Assembly (NCBI RefSeq): GCF_040363165.1 | Contig: NZ_BSRG01000003.1 | Coordinates: 124,001-188,000 of the forward strand | Reading direction: 5' to 3' | DNA from: Thermus sp. LT1-2-5 | GTDB taxonomy: Bacteria; Deinococcota; Deinococci; Deinococcales; Thermaceae | Length of the DNA: 64,000 nucleotides | In this document: in pieces, positions 33,579 to 42,404 of the stretch | Position numbering within the stretch: position 1 is the first letter of the stretch | How the letters are laid out: every line of letters starts with the position of its first letter | The notes under the pieces: generated by a model | Told to the model about the DNA's origin: nothing | What the model saw: the letters and a program-made list of their open reading frames with translations, nothing else | Databases searched by the model: none | Position numbers and translations under genes: made by a program

Positions 33579-34247
33579 CTAGAGGTACTTCTGTAGCCAC
33601 TCCGGCGTGATGCGCAGGAAGAAGGTGTTCAAGGCGGAGTACGTCCCGGTGAAGAGGAGCACTCCCACGAGGACGAGCACCACCCCGGCGAAGACCTCCA
33701 CGTAATGGGAGAGCCTCCCCGCCCGCCTTAGCCACCCCTTGAGCCTTTCGGCGAAGAGGGCCACCAGGAGGAAGGGGACCGCAAGCCCCAGGATGTACGC
33801 CAGCAGGAAGCCCACCCCACCCCCCACGGCGGTGAGGGTAAGGATGGCCCCTAGGATGGGGCCGATGCAGGGGGTCCAGCCCAAGGCCAAGGTGGCCCCA
33901 AGCAGGAAGGCTCCCAAGGGGCGGCCCGTTTCCCCTTCGTAGCGGAGGGATACCCCCCACTTGGGCCTGAGGCCCAGCATGTAAAGCCCAAAGAGGACCA
34001 GGACCACCCCCCCCACCCGGGCCAGGGTCTGGCGGTGTTCAAAAAGAAGCCCCCCAAGAAGGGTAAAGGGAAGCCCCAGGAGGAAAAACACCGCCCCAAA
34101 GCCCAAGACGAAGAAGAGGGCGTTAAAGAGGGGGCGCCCCCTTTCTCCTCCCAGGTAAAAAAGGTAGGTGGGCACCAAGGGAAGCACGCAAGGGGAGAGG
34201 AAGGAGAGCACCCCCGCCAAGAAGGCTGCGCCCAAGGAAAGCGTCAT
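33579..34247 (-). CDS. ccdA: Thiol-disulfide transmembrane protein CcdA
   Basis: A 222-aa six-helix membrane protein that carries reducing equivalents from cytoplasmic thioredoxin across the membrane. The two redox cysteines are Cys20 (SFLSPCVLPLVP) and Cys127 (LGWTPCIGP). It starts 9 nt after the soxD stop and precedes ccmA. In other sox clusters the equivalent protein is called SoxV and keeps SoxW reduced; here it could serve both SoxW and CcmG/CcmH. Confidence 0.92.
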   Translation of the reverse strand: MTLSLGAAFLAGVLSFLSPCVLPLVPTYLFYLGGERGRPLFNALFFVLGFGAVFFLLGLPFTLLGGLLFEHRQTLARVGGVVLVLFGLYMLGLRPKWGVSLRYEGETGRPLGAFLLGATLALGWTPCIGPILGAILTLTAVGGGVGFLLAYILGLAVPFLLVALFAERLKGWLRRAGRLSHYVEVFAGVVLVLVGVLLFTGTYSALNTFFLRITPEWLQKYL

Positions 34248-34256
34248 GCTCCCATC

Positions 34257-34805
34257 CTAGGGCAAGGTGAGCCAGGGGAAACGGCGCTGGGTCTCCGGGT
34301 CCAGGTGCAAAAGCTCCCGGGCCGGCATGCGCACCTGGGGCAAGGTCTTTTGGTTGATGGGCTCGTCCGCTTCGATGATGCCGTTCATGTAAAGGAGGAA
34401 AGCCACCAGGTGGTAGACCTCCTCGTCGGTGAGGGTGCCTTCCTGGCCGAAGGGCATGGCCCGGCGGATGTAATCGTACAGGGTGGTGGCGTACTGCCAG
34501 TAGTTGCCGATGGCGTACTCCACGGGCTCCGTGTCCGGGGTGATGGGGAAGGGCTCGGCCACCAAGCGGTTGAAGGGGTAGCCTTCCCCCCGGGCCCCGT
34601 GGCAGGAAGCGCACTTCTCGGCGTAGATCCGCTCCCCCTCCTCCACCCTTCCCTCCCCCGGGGGAAGCCCCCGGCCATCGGGCAGGACCACGGGCCTGAG
34701 GTCGTACTGGGCCGCAAGCTCCTCGCTGATGGGGGTGCCCAGGCCATACCGCGCCCCCACCGCCAAGCCCAAGAGGACCACGGCGAAGAAGAGTTTCCTA
34801 GCCAT
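34257..34805 (-). CDS. soxD: Sulfite/sulfane dehydrogenase cytochrome c subunit (SoxD/SorB-like)
   Basis: A 182-aa exported monohaem cytochrome c. It has a signal anchor (ARKLFFAVVLLGLAVGA), the SoxD-type phrase GLGTPISEELAAQYDLRPVV, the haem site CASCH (Cys65, Cys68, His69) and a candidate axial Met in RRAMPFGQEG. Paracoccus SoxD has two haems; this shorter form resembles the SorB type. The ATG at 34805 lies inside the end of soxC (8-nt overlap) with GGAGGTG upstream. Confidence 0.83.
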   Translation of the reverse strand: MARKLFFAVVLLGLAVGARYGLGTPISEELAAQYDLRPVVLPDGRGLPPGEGRVEEGERIYAEKCASCHGARGEGYPFNRLVAEPFPITPDTEPVEYAIGNYWQYATTLYDYIRRAMPFGQEGTLTDEEVYHLVAFLLYMNGIIEADEPINQKTLPQVRMPARELLHLDPETQRRFPWLTLP

Positions 34806-36081
34806 CAAACACCTCCCCGTCGCACCCGCCCACGGAGCCCACGGCTTGGGCGCCCACGGGCCGATCCCCGTTCACCACCCGGCCGTCGGGCAGGATGCGC
34901 CAAGCCTGGATGGCGTTGTAGTGGTAGCGGTTGTTCTTCCCCCAGCGCTGGAAGAACTCCTCCCGGGTGGGCTGGGTGTTGCCCTTCTCGTCCCAAGCCC
35001 GGCTCCAAAGCACCACCTCCTCCCCCCGCCACTGCCAGGGCATCTTGAAGCGCACGAAGGCGTAGCGCTCCACGGGGGCCTCGAGGGTAGCCTGCCGCCA
35101 GGTCCTGCCCTCGTCCAAGGAGATCTCCACCTTGGTCACCCGGCCAAACCCGCTCCAAGCCAGGCCCCGGATCTCGTGGAACCCGGGCTTGATGGCCTGC
35201 CCCCCCGAGGGGTAGGTGATGATGGACTGGGGCTCCATGACCCAGGTGAAGGCCAGCACCTTCCCGTCCGCCATGACGTCCGTGTACTCGCTGGTCTCGT
35301 CCTTGGCCATGGCGGGCAGGTCCGTGACCAGGATGCGCCGGAGCCACTTCACCTGGATGCTCCCCTCCCAGCCCGGCACCACCAGGCGCACGGGGTAACC
35401 CTGCTCGGGGCGGAGGGCCTCCCCGTTTTGCGCATAGGCCACCAACACGTCCTCCATGGCCTTCTCCAAGGGAAGAGAGCGGGTATACATGGCAGCGTCC
35501 ATCCCCTCCGGGATGAGCCACTTCGCCCCCGGCTTCACCCCCGCCTCCTTGAGGAGGAGGGCCAAGGGCACCCCCGTCCAGCTGGCGTTGGAGGCGAGCC
35601 CCCGGCTCCGGGTGGCGGTGAGGTTGGGGTCAGGGGGATTACGGTAGCCGTTTTGCCCGTTTCCGGCACACTCGATGAAGTAGGTGCGGGTCACGGAGGG
35701 AAAGCGCTTGAGGTCCTCCAAGGTGAAGACCAAAGGCCTTTCCACCATCCCGTGGATCACCAAGCGGTAGTGCTTGGGGTCCACCTGGGGCACCCCGGCG
35801 TGGTGGCGCTCAAAGTGGAGGCCGTTGGGGGTGATAACCCCCTCCAGCCGCTCTAAGGGGGCGAAGTCCGCCCCCGAGTGGCGGGTGCGCAGGTTGGGGG
35901 AGATGTAGCGCACCACCTCTTCCTCAAAGGGGCTCCTACTCCCGTACTCGGAAAGGGGAGCCCCCAGGGTCTTGGTAGGGGCGAAGGTTTCCTCGCTCCA
36001 GGGAACCCCTTGGGCCCGGGCCTTGAGAAGGCCCAGGAGGCCTCCTGCGCCAAGAAGCCGGAAGAACTTCCTTCGGTCCAT
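34798..36081 (-). CDS. soxC: Molybdenum-containing sulfur dehydrogenase SoxC
   Basis: A 427-aa sulfite-oxidase-family enzyme. It has a twin-arginine signal (DRRKFFRLLGAGGLLGLL), the molybdopterin fold with the Mo-ligating Cys138 in YFIECAGNGQNGY, and a C-terminal dimerisation domain (KVEISLDEGRTWRQA, WSRAWDEKGNTQPT). SoxCD oxidises the sulfane sulfur bound to SoxY, yielding six of the eight electrons from thiosulfate. AGGAGGG precedes the ATG. A terminator separates it from soxF upstream. Confidence 0.9.
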   Translation of the reverse strand: MDRRKFFRLLGAGGLLGLLKARAQGVPWSEETFAPTKTLGAPLSEYGSRSPFEEEVVRYISPNLRTRHSGADFAPLERLEGVITPNGLHFERHHAGVPQVDPKHYRLVIHGMVERPLVFTLEDLKRFPSVTRTYFIECAGNGQNGYRNPPDPNLTATRSRGLASNASWTGVPLALLLKEAGVKPGAKWLIPEGMDAAMYTRSLPLEKAMEDVLVAYAQNGEALRPEQGYPVRLVVPGWEGSIQVKWLRRILVTDLPAMAKDETSEYTDVMADGKVLAFTWVMEPQSIITYPSGGQAIKPGFHEIRGLAWSGFGRVTKVEISLDEGRTWRQATLEAPVERYAFVRFKMPWQWRGEEVVLWSRAWDEKGNTQPTREEFFQRWGKNNRYHYNAIQAWRILPDGRVVNGDRPVGAQAVGSVGGCDGEVFDG

Positions 36082-36107
36082 ATACCCTCCTATCGTATCT
36101 GCCGGGC

Positions 36108-36139
36108 AAAAGAAAACCCCGCCCCCAGAAGGGGCGGGG
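36108..36139 (-). terminator. Intrinsic terminator after soxF, inside the sox cluster
   Basis: On the minus strand CCCCGCCCC (36139 to 36131) and GGGGCGGGG (36125 to 36117) form a 9-bp stem with a 5-nt loop, followed by TTTTCTTTT. It lies between soxF and soxC, all on the same strand. Confidence 0.8.
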
Positions 36140-36148
36140 CCTAAGGCC

Positions 36149-37438
36149 TTAGGCAGGGCCGAACATGTCGTTCCAGAGGCCATTAGCCCAGCCGAAGGCC
36201 GCCTCGCCGTTGGCCTTGGAACGCTGGTTGTCCACGGCGCTTTGGGCCTTGATCTGCTTGGCCGCCTCGTCCCAGGAGTAGTTGGCGGAAACCCAGATGG
36301 CCTCCTCCGAGTCCACGAAGGAGTAGCAGATGTTCTGGGGCAACTCTGGGGGGATCTCCGCCAAGGGCTTGCCCTTCAGGCGCTCCACCAGGTGCCGGGC
36401 CACGATGGTGCCGGAAACGTAGGCCACCATGCCGCTTTTGGGGTAGGGGGTATTGCCGGTGATGTCCCCCACCAGGTAGACCCGGTCATCCTTTTCCGAG
36501 AGGAAGTAGGGGATGCGCACGTTGGCCCAGCGCTCCCCAAGCCCCGCAGTGCGCACCAGCTCCCCCGCCTTCATGGGGGGGATGATATTCGCCAGGGTAA
36601 AGGGCACCTCCCCCAACTCGGTGAGGACCTGCTTTTTCTCGTAATCCAGCCCAGTGATGAGGGTGTTGGGCACGTACTCCAGGTAGTCCTTGTAAAGGTC
36701 GTTGTAGGCGGCCAGGAAGCCCGGGGCCTTGGACACGGGCTGCGGGTTGGCGTCCAGAACGATGACCTTCCCCTTCACCCCTTTGGTCTTGAGCCGCCAC
36801 GCCAGCATGGCTGCCCGCTCGTAGGGGCCCGGGGGGCAGCGGTAGGGGGGGGTGGGAATGTACAGGACCAGCTCCCCGCCCGTTTCATCAAACTGGTCCA
36901 GCATGCGCCTTAGAGCGATGTGCTCAAAGGGCTTGAAGCCCACGGGCAGGAGGTGTTTCACCTCGGCGTAGCCGGGGATGGCCTCGTACATGTAGTCGAT
37001 GCCAGGGGCCAGGACCAGGAAGTCGTAGGCCACGTACCCCCCAGTGGTGCGCACCAGGCGGCGGTCACGGTTGATGTCCAAGACCTTTTCCTGGACGAAG
37101 ATGACCCCGTCCTTGACCACGTTGGTATAGTCGAAGACGAGCCATTCCAGAGGCTTCACCCCTGCCAGGAAGAGGTTGGACATGGGGCAGGACATGAAGA
37201 TGGGCTTCTGCTCGATGAGGACTACCTCCACGTCCACCCCGGACTGCACCAGCTTCCGCGCCACCGTGGTCCCGCCCCAGCCGCCCCCGATGACCACCAC
37301 CCGGGGCTTGCGGGTGCGGGGGAGCAAGGTGGCGGGGCTGGCGTAAAACTCCTGGGCAAAAGCCTTGCCCCCTAGAGCGCTCGCCGCCGCCAAGGCAGCC
37401 CCCGATTTTAGTAGATCCCTACGGTTTACCTTACCCAT
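36149..37438 (-). CDS. soxF: Sulfide dehydrogenase flavoprotein (FCSD/SoxF-like)
   Basis: A 429-aa exported FAD protein of the flavocytochrome c sulfide dehydrogenase family. It has a twin-arginine signal (NRRDLLKSGAALAAASALG), the FAD site VVVIGGGWGGTT, and two candidate redox cysteines, Cys84 (FMSCPMSN) and Cys201 (PYRCPPGPYER). The C-terminus carries the family's NICYSFV segment. No cytochrome partner (SoxE) is encoded beside it. It lies 13 nt after the DUF302 gene and is followed by a terminator. Confidence 0.87.
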   Translation of the reverse strand: MGKVNRRDLLKSGAALAAASALGGKAFAQEFYASPATLLPRTRKPRVVVIGGGWGGTTVARKLVQSGVDVEVVLIEQKPIFMSCPMSNLFLAGVKPLEWLVFDYTNVVKDGVIFVQEKVLDINRDRRLVRTTGGYVAYDFLVLAPGIDYMYEAIPGYAEVKHLLPVGFKPFEHIALRRMLDQFDETGGELVLYIPTPPYRCPPGPYERAAMLAWRLKTKGVKGKVIVLDANPQPVSKAPGFLAAYNDLYKDYLEYVPNTLITGLDYEKKQVLTELGEVPFTLANIIPPMKAGELVRTAGLGERWANVRIPYFLSEKDDRVYLVGDITGNTPYPKSGMVAYVSGTIVARHLVERLKGKPLAEIPPELPQNICYSFVDSEEAIWVSANYSWDEAAKQIKAQSAVDNQRSKANGEAAFGWANGLWNDMFGPA

Positions 37439-37451
37439 ACGTCTCCCTCCT

Positions 37452-38303
37452 TCATTGGCCTGGGCGGTAAGGCTCCCCGCCCACGGCTTCCAGGATGCCG
37501 GTCATCACCTGCCTGGCTTCTTGGAGCATCGTAACCGCCGGCGAGCCCATGACCCCCGGCATGATGGTCATGAGCATGGGCTCGATGGCCCCCACCAGAA
37601 CGTCCGGGCCCATCTGCATGGCAAAGAAGCGGCAAGGGGCGGCGAACCCCCCGGCGGGCTGGGTGAGGAACATGATGCGGGCCCACTCGCTCTTGCAGGG
37701 CATGATCACGGTGACGGGGCCCACCTGGACGTGGGGCAAGAGGTTGAGCCCAGCGGAGGTAAGCTCGGTTTCCACCATGAGGACCACGTCCTCCACCTTA
37801 GCCCCCCGCACCCGGTAAAGGAGGGCGGGCATCATGCCGCTCCTGGGGTCGGGCATCATGGCGGGAGAAACCTTGCGCACCAGACCGAGCCGACCCAAGG
37901 CAGCCTCCAGGCGCCAGGTGAGGCGCTCCACCTCGCCGCCATAGACCCCGAGCATCCCGAAGAGAAGCCGCCCATCAAAGGTGCCCACCAGGTACCTCTC
38001 CCCTTCCCCGGTAATGAAGACCGTGGGGGGCAGGACGATGGCCGCCATGGGGTTCTTGCTCACCGCCTCCAGGCTCCCCTTTTCCGGCTTGAGGACCACG
38101 AGGCGGTAGTCGGGGAAGCCTGGGCCCGTGACCTGGCGCACCTGCTCCCCCAGGTTGAGGACCCGGTCGGCCTCGAGGCCCACCGCCTTCAGGGCGGCCA
38201 GCGTCCGCCCCTCCACCGCTTCCAGGTTCCCCCGGACCTCCACCAGCAAAGATTGGGCCAGGGAAAAGCCCAAAACCGCCACCAGCGCCAAGAGTCTTTT
38301 CAT
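37452..38303 (-). CDS. Exported protein with two DUF302-like domains
   Basis: A 283-aa protein with a signal peptide (MKRLLALVAVLGFSLAQ). Both halves look like DUF302: the first has ALKAVGLEADRVLNLGEQVR ... FPDYRLVVLKP ... AAIVLPPTVFI, and the second has VETELTSAGLNLLPHVQVGP ... VTVIMPCKSEWARIMFLTQP, the latter with many Met and two Cys. DUF302 proteins occur in several sulfur-oxidation clusters but have no agreed function. The gene overlaps the rhodanese gene by 4 nt, which ties it to the sox operon. Confidence 0.72.
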   Translation of the reverse strand: MKRLLALVAVLGFSLAQSLLVEVRGNLEAVEGRTLAALKAVGLEADRVLNLGEQVRQVTGPGFPDYRLVVLKPEKGSLEAVSKNPMAAIVLPPTVFITGEGERYLVGTFDGRLLFGMLGVYGGEVERLTWRLEAALGRLGLVRKVSPAMMPDPRSGMMPALLYRVRGAKVEDVVLMVETELTSAGLNLLPHVQVGPVTVIMPCKSEWARIMFLTQPAGGFAAPCRFFAMQMGPDVLVGAIEPMLMTIMPGVMGSPAVTMLQEARQVMTGILEAVGGEPYRPGQ

Positions 38304-38734
38304 GATCTTCCCTCCACTTCCAAGCCAGCGTCCAGCCAGCCTTTGTACCCATGGGCGATATTCTTGGCGTTCTTGTAGCCTAAAGCCTGAAGGTAAGCCG
38401 CCACCACCGCAGAAACGCTCCCCGAGTTGCAGTAGACGAGGATGAGCCTCTCCTTGTCCTGGGGAAGCTCAGCCAAGCGGTCCGGTACCTGGCCGGCATA
38501 GATGTGCACCGAGCCCGGGATGTAACCCTTCCTCCGCTCCTCCGCCGTGCGCACATCCAGGATGAAAGGCTCAAAGAGTAGGAGATCCTTAGCCTCCGTG
38601 GGGTAGACCAGGTAGCTCGCTGGGGGCACCCGCTGCAAAAACGCCCCAAAGGCCTTTACCCAGTCCGCCCCTTCCTCCCCCCGGGCTTTCAGGAGGAAAA
38701 GGGGCAAAAGGGCGAGGAGGTGGCGGCGGCGCAT
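38300..38734 (-). CDS. Exported rhodanese-domain protein
   Basis: A 144-aa single-domain rhodanese with an N-terminal signal (MRRRHLLALLPLFLLKARG). The domain shows ILDVRTAEERRKGYIPGSVH and the active-site loop VYCNSGSVS with Cys102, followed by ALGYKNAKNIAHGYKGW. It would carry a persulfide in the periplasm and could donate or accept sulfane sulfur for the Sox system. It starts 2 nt after soxA1. Confidence 0.85.
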   Translation of the reverse strand: MRRRHLLALLPLFLLKARGEEGADWVKAFGAFLQRVPPASYLVYPTEAKDLLLFEPFILDVRTAEERRKGYIPGSVHIYAGQVPDRLAELPQDKERLILVYCNSGSVSAVVAAYLQALGYKNAKNIAHGYKGWLDAGLEVEGRS

Positions 38735-38736
38735 AG

Positions 38737-39540
38737 CTAACGGGTGAAGAAGGGCAATTCCTCAAAGGAGTGCCCCGCCTTGGTAGCCTCGGCCAGAATG
38801 TAGACGGTAAGGGCGATGTGGGGTTCTGAGTAGAAGTCTGGCTTAGGGATGCCGATAGACTCGTAGCAGAAGTTAATGCGGTCCTCCATGGTGTAGAGCT
38901 TGTCCTCCTCAAAACGGTAGGCGGGCCACTCGTTCCCAAGACCCTGCTTAGGGCTACGCACCGGGGAAAGCCGCACCCTATGCCCGGCGTACTGCTCGTG
39001 GCAGACGGCGCAGCTCATGTCCCGGGCCCCCGCCCGCTGGTACCAAAGCTCCCGCCCCAGGTTGTACATGGCCAGCTCCTCTGGGTGCTTGGGCACCACC
39101 TGGATCTTGGCCTTGGAGGAGAAGGAGGCGATGTAGGTGGTGATGGCCTTCACCTCGTCCCGCTTGATCTCCTCGGGCTTAAAGCCCTGCACCCGCTGCA
39201 TGCAGGTGTAGACCCGGGTTTCCAGGTCCTCCACCCGCTTGGTGTCGGGGAAGTACTTGGGTAAAATGGCGTAGACGCCCTCCAAAACCCCGGGGCCTTT
39301 GCCGAAGTCGCAGGCCTCGAGGGTCTTGCCGCTTGGGCCCTTGCGGAAGAAGAGTTCCTTGCCCTCTTCCACGTACAGTTCCCCGGGCAAAACCCCAAAG
39401 GTTTCCAGGTACATCTGCCGCTGGCGCATGGCCTCTTCGAAGGGGTCCAGGGGCTTTTCCCCTTGGGTGTAGGCCCAAAGCCCCACCAAGGCACCCAAGG
39501 CCACAAGACCAATGAGCAAGATGCGGTTCCTAGACTTCAT
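38737..39540 (-). CDS. soxA: SoxA, c-type cytochrome (copy 1)
   Basis: A 267-aa exported SoxA. The C-terminal haem site is CAVCH (Cys177, Cys180, His181) and the active-site cysteine that ligates haem as a persulfide is Cys225 (RINFCYESIG). The N-terminal domain has no CxxCH. Cys77 (EACDFGKG) and Cys113 (YTCMQR) remain and probably form a disulfide, as in one-haem SoxA proteins. SoxAX joins thiosulfate to the SoxY carrier. It is immediately downstream of soxX1. Confidence 0.9.
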   Translation of the reverse strand: MKSRNRILLIGLVALGALVGLWAYTQGEKPLDPFEEAMRQRQMYLETFGVLPGELYVEEGKELFFRKGPSGKTLEACDFGKGPGVLEGVYAILPKYFPDTKRVEDLETRVYTCMQRVQGFKPEEIKRDEVKAITTYIASFSSKAKIQVVPKHPEELAMYNLGRELWYQRAGARDMSCAVCHEQYAGHRVRLSPVRSPKQGLGNEWPAYRFEEDKLYTMEDRINFCYESIGIPKPDFYSEPHIALTVYILAEATKAGHSFEELPFFTR

Positions 39541-39543
39541 GGC

Positions 39544-40104
39544 TCACCTCCGGTTGATGGGGGATTCGGGGTCCAGGAGGAAGGCCACCAAATCGGCGGT
39601 TTCCTCGGGGGTGAAGAGGCCGTGCACCCCACCCCGGTACATGAGGGAACAAGGGACGAAGGCCCAAGCGTTGTAGATCTTCTCGTAGGTGTAGCGCACC
39701 ACCGCCTCCGCCGTGCCCCGCTGGCCGTAGCCCGTGAGGCTCGGCCCCATGGTGCCGTGGGCCACCTCCTTGGGGTCCCCGGCGTGGCAGGCGTAGCAGT
39801 TGCCCCGCTTGGGGTCGGTGAAGACCTTTTCCCCGTTCTTCCAATCCCCCATCAACTTCCCGTTCGCCGGGTACCGGATGAGGGCCTTCTGCTCCGCCAG
39901 GAACCCCGGGATGAGGTCGGGAGGAAGCTTGTCGCGGTACTGGGAGCAAAGGGCCTGGGCTTTGTCCTGGGAGCGCATCACGCTGGCGAACTCGTGCCCT
40001 CCCGAATGCAATAGGGCCTCGAGACGAGCCCGGAAGGGACTCACCTGGGAAAGGGCCACACCCATAGCCAACAAGCCTAGGATCAAGAACCCTATTCGTT
40101 TCAT
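39544..40104 (-). CDS. soxX: SoxX, c-type cytochrome (copy 1)
   Basis: A 186-aa monohaem cytochrome c with a signal peptide (MKRIGFLILGLLAMGVALS) and haem site CYACH (Cys103, Cys106, His107); Met155 (SLMYRGG) is the likely axial ligand. GPSLTGYGQRG and LVAFLLDPESPINRR are typical SoxX segments. It overlaps soxB by 4 nt upstream and pairs with soxA1 downstream. Confidence 0.9.
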   Translation of the reverse strand: MKRIGFLILGLLAMGVALSQVSPFRARLEALLHSGGHEFASVMRSQDKAQALCSQYRDKLPPDLIPGFLAEQKALIRYPANGKLMGDWKNGEKVFTDPKRGNCYACHAGDPKEVAHGTMGPSLTGYGQRGTAEAVVRYTYEKIYNAWAFVPCSLMYRGGVHGLFTPEETADLVAFLLDPESPINRR

Positions 40105-41822
40105 CCCATCACCTCCGGCACGCGGTAGTTGCGTCCTATTACCTTCACGTTGGGCTCCGGCAAGACCCTGACCCGGCCCACCCCCTTGAGGTACTCCTCC
40201 AAGACCGCATAGATGGGCTTGGGCTCAAAGCCGGGCTTGGCCTCCCCCACCCGCTGGAGCCTTCCCCCGTAGGCGGCCACCAGGTAGCGGCGGCCTGGGT
40301 CTAAGGGCTTACCCCCCACCCGTAGCTCCCGCACCCGCTTGCCCGTGGGGGCGTCGGGGTCCAGAACGTAGGAAAGGCCAAAGGTGCGGCTCACGTCCCC
40401 GCCTTGCTGGTAGAAGGGATCGGGGGTGAAGACGTTGCTGGCGATGTCCTCCAAGACGCTTTGTATCTGCTCTCCCCGCAGGTAAAAGAGGTAGAGCTCA
40501 GGGTACGTGAAGCCGGTATAGGCATAGAGGTGGTCCCGGGTGATGGCCTGCCCCGGAAGAAGCGTGGTGCCCCAACGCACCGCGGGGCTAAAAACCACCT
40601 CCACCTCCGGGTAGAGGGCCTTCACCGCCTGGCCCACCAGGTGGTCCCAGGTGGAGTACAGGGTATCCCGCTTGTAAAGCAGGCTCTCCGTGACCGCCAA
40701 GGGAGCGAAGAGGTGCGCTTGGTGCGGGGCCACTTTTTCCGAAAGCCAGCCTTCCACGTCCTGAGCCTTCGGCAAGTGGTCCGCCAATACCGGCAGGACC
40801 CGCACCCGTAGGTTGGCGATGCCCCCCTTCTTCAGCTTCAGGTCCACCCGCATTAGCGCCTTTCCGGCGGCGCTCCCCGCCACCAACCAGGTCTTTCCCA
40901 CCCGCCAGGGCGAGGGGGTGAGGTCGTGGGTATGCCCGGAAAGGATGAGGTCCAGACCCCGGATCCGCTCCGCCAAGGCGGCGTCCAACTGCATGCCGTT
41001 ATGGGAAAGGAGCACCACGGCATCCGCCCCTTCGGCCCGGGCAGCGTCCACCGCCTCTTGGAGCCTGCGCTCGTCCAAGGCGAAGGAAAGCCCCTCGGTG
41101 AAGCTTTCCGGGTGGGACACCTTCACGTACGGGTAGGTGGCCCCCACCACGGCCAAGGTGTAGCGCCCTGCGGGGTGGAGGCGGTAGGCAGGGAAGAGGG
41201 GATCGCCAAAAAGCTCGTCCACCACGTTGTAGGAAAGATGCTCCCCGCGGAACTTCCCAAAAAGCTCCTCCATCCGCTCCCGCCCCAGGGTCCACTCCCA
41301 GTGGCTCACCATGTGGTCCACCCCGGCGAGGTTCTGCCACTCCACCAGGGCCTCTCCTTGGGTGAGGAGGGAAAGCCCGGAGTTGGTCCAGGTATCCCCG
41401 CCGTCCAGGACCAATACCTTAGCCCCCTCTGCTTCCGCCCGCGCCTTTTGGTCCCGAATGAGGGCGGTGAGGGCGGCCACGCCGCCTATGGGGCCATAGG
41501 CCCGGGCCAGCTCCACAAAGTCCAGGTAAGAAAGGAGGTAGGCCAAAGGCGTACCCCTTGCCACCCCGTAGTACCGCAGGACCGCCTCCCCTGTGAGGTA
41601 GCCGGGCCGCCCCATGAGGGCCTTGGGGGCAATGAGGTTGGGGGGCTCCATGAAGTAGTGGGGGAAGACCTGGCCGTGCAGGTCGGAGAAGTAAAGGAGG
41701 GTGGCCTCCCCGTAAGGGGGAAGGTCGTACAAGCGAGCCGGGTTCGCCAAAACCTGGGCCAAGGCCTTGGGTCCCAGGCCCGCCAAGGTGGAAAGCAGGA
41801 AAAGGGCTTCCCTTCGGTTCAT
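40101..41822 (-). CDS. soxB: SoxB, sulfate thiol esterase
   Basis: A 573-aa dimanganese hydrolase that releases sulfate from SoxY-cysteine-S-sulfonate. It has an export signal (NRREALFLLSTLAGLG) and the 5'-nucleotidase-like metal motifs: FSDLHGQ, DGGDTWTN, SHWEWTLG (in place of the NHE motif of nucleotidases), LLSHNGM and SGHTHD. The length matches T. thermophilus SoxB. It is flanked on both sides by soxX genes, overlapping each by 4 nt. Confidence 0.95.
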   Translation of the reverse strand: MNRREALFLLSTLAGLGPKALAQVLANPARLYDLPPYGEATLLYFSDLHGQVFPHYFMEPPNLIAPKALMGRPGYLTGEAVLRYYGVARGTPLAYLLSYLDFVELARAYGPIGGVAALTALIRDQKARAEAEGAKVLVLDGGDTWTNSGLSLLTQGEALVEWQNLAGVDHMVSHWEWTLGRERMEELFGKFRGEHLSYNVVDELFGDPLFPAYRLHPAGRYTLAVVGATYPYVKVSHPESFTEGLSFALDERRLQEAVDAARAEGADAVVLLSHNGMQLDAALAERIRGLDLILSGHTHDLTPSPWRVGKTWLVAGSAAGKALMRVDLKLKKGGIANLRVRVLPVLADHLPKAQDVEGWLSEKVAPHQAHLFAPLAVTESLLYKRDTLYSTWDHLVGQAVKALYPEVEVVFSPAVRWGTTLLPGQAITRDHLYAYTGFTYPELYLFYLRGEQIQSVLEDIASNVFTPDPFYQQGGDVSRTFGLSYVLDPDAPTGKRVRELRVGGKPLDPGRRYLVAAYGGRLQRVGEAKPGFEPKPIYAVLEEYLKGVGRVRVLPEPNVKVIGRNYRVPEVMG

Positions 41823-42394
41823 CTAGACCCCACAGCGGGCTTGGTGTTGAACTCGGACTCCGGGTCCAGGAGGTAGGCCACCACATCGGCGATCTCCTCC
41901 GGGGTGAGGAGGCCTTGGGCGCCGAAGCGGTACATCACCGTGCAGGGGAAGTAGGCCCAAGAGTTATAAATCACCTCGTAGGTGTACCGCTGCACCGCCT
42001 CGGACTGGCCCCGCTTTAGCCCGTACTTTTCTAGGCTCGGCCCCACATCCCCTCCCAAGTGCACGGGGGAGCCGAAGTGGCAGGAAAAACAGTTGGCCTT
42101 CTGGAGGTTGTTGAAGATGGCCCCGCCCTTTTTCCAGTCCCCCATTAGCTTCCCGCTCGCTGGGTACTTGATGAGGCTCCTCTGCTCCTCCAAAAACTGG
42201 GGCAAGAGCTCGGCGGGAAGGCGGTTTTTGTGGATGGAGCACAGGGCCTGATCCGGGCGCTGGTTTAGGAAGACCTCGGCGTAAGCCTTCCCCCCGGTCT
42301 GGATGAGCTCCAGCTCCCTTCCTCCCAAATAGTGCTGGGCAAGGCCCAAGGCCACAAAGGCGACTGCCAGAAGGGACAAAAGCGCCTTCTTCAT
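41819..42394 (-). CDS. soxX: SoxX, c-type cytochrome (copy 2)
   Basis: A 191-aa SoxX paralogue of the gene at 39544. Signal peptide MKKALLSLLAVAFVALGLA, haem site CFSCH (Cys102, Cys105, His106), axial Met154 (VMYRFGAQG). The same blocks recur (YPASGKLMGDWKKG, YTYEVIYNSWAYFPC), but the two copies are only moderately similar, so this is an old duplication and not a recent one. It is transcribed 10 nt after soxA2. Confidence 0.9.
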   Translation of the reverse strand: MKKALLSLLAVAFVALGLAQHYLGGRELELIQTGGKAYAEVFLNQRPDQALCSIHKNRLPAELLPQFLEEQRSLIKYPASGKLMGDWKKGGAIFNNLQKANCFSCHFGSPVHLGGDVGPSLEKYGLKRGQSEAVQRYTYEVIYNSWAYFPCTVMYRFGAQGLLTPEEIADVVAYLLDPESEFNTKPAVGSR

Positions 42395-42404
42395 GCTCCC
42401 TCCA

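Noticed and set aside
36092..36097. TACGAT on the minus strand as a -10 for soxC
   Set aside because: No -35 at a sensible distance; read-through of the preceding terminator is at least as likely, so it is not listed as a promoter.
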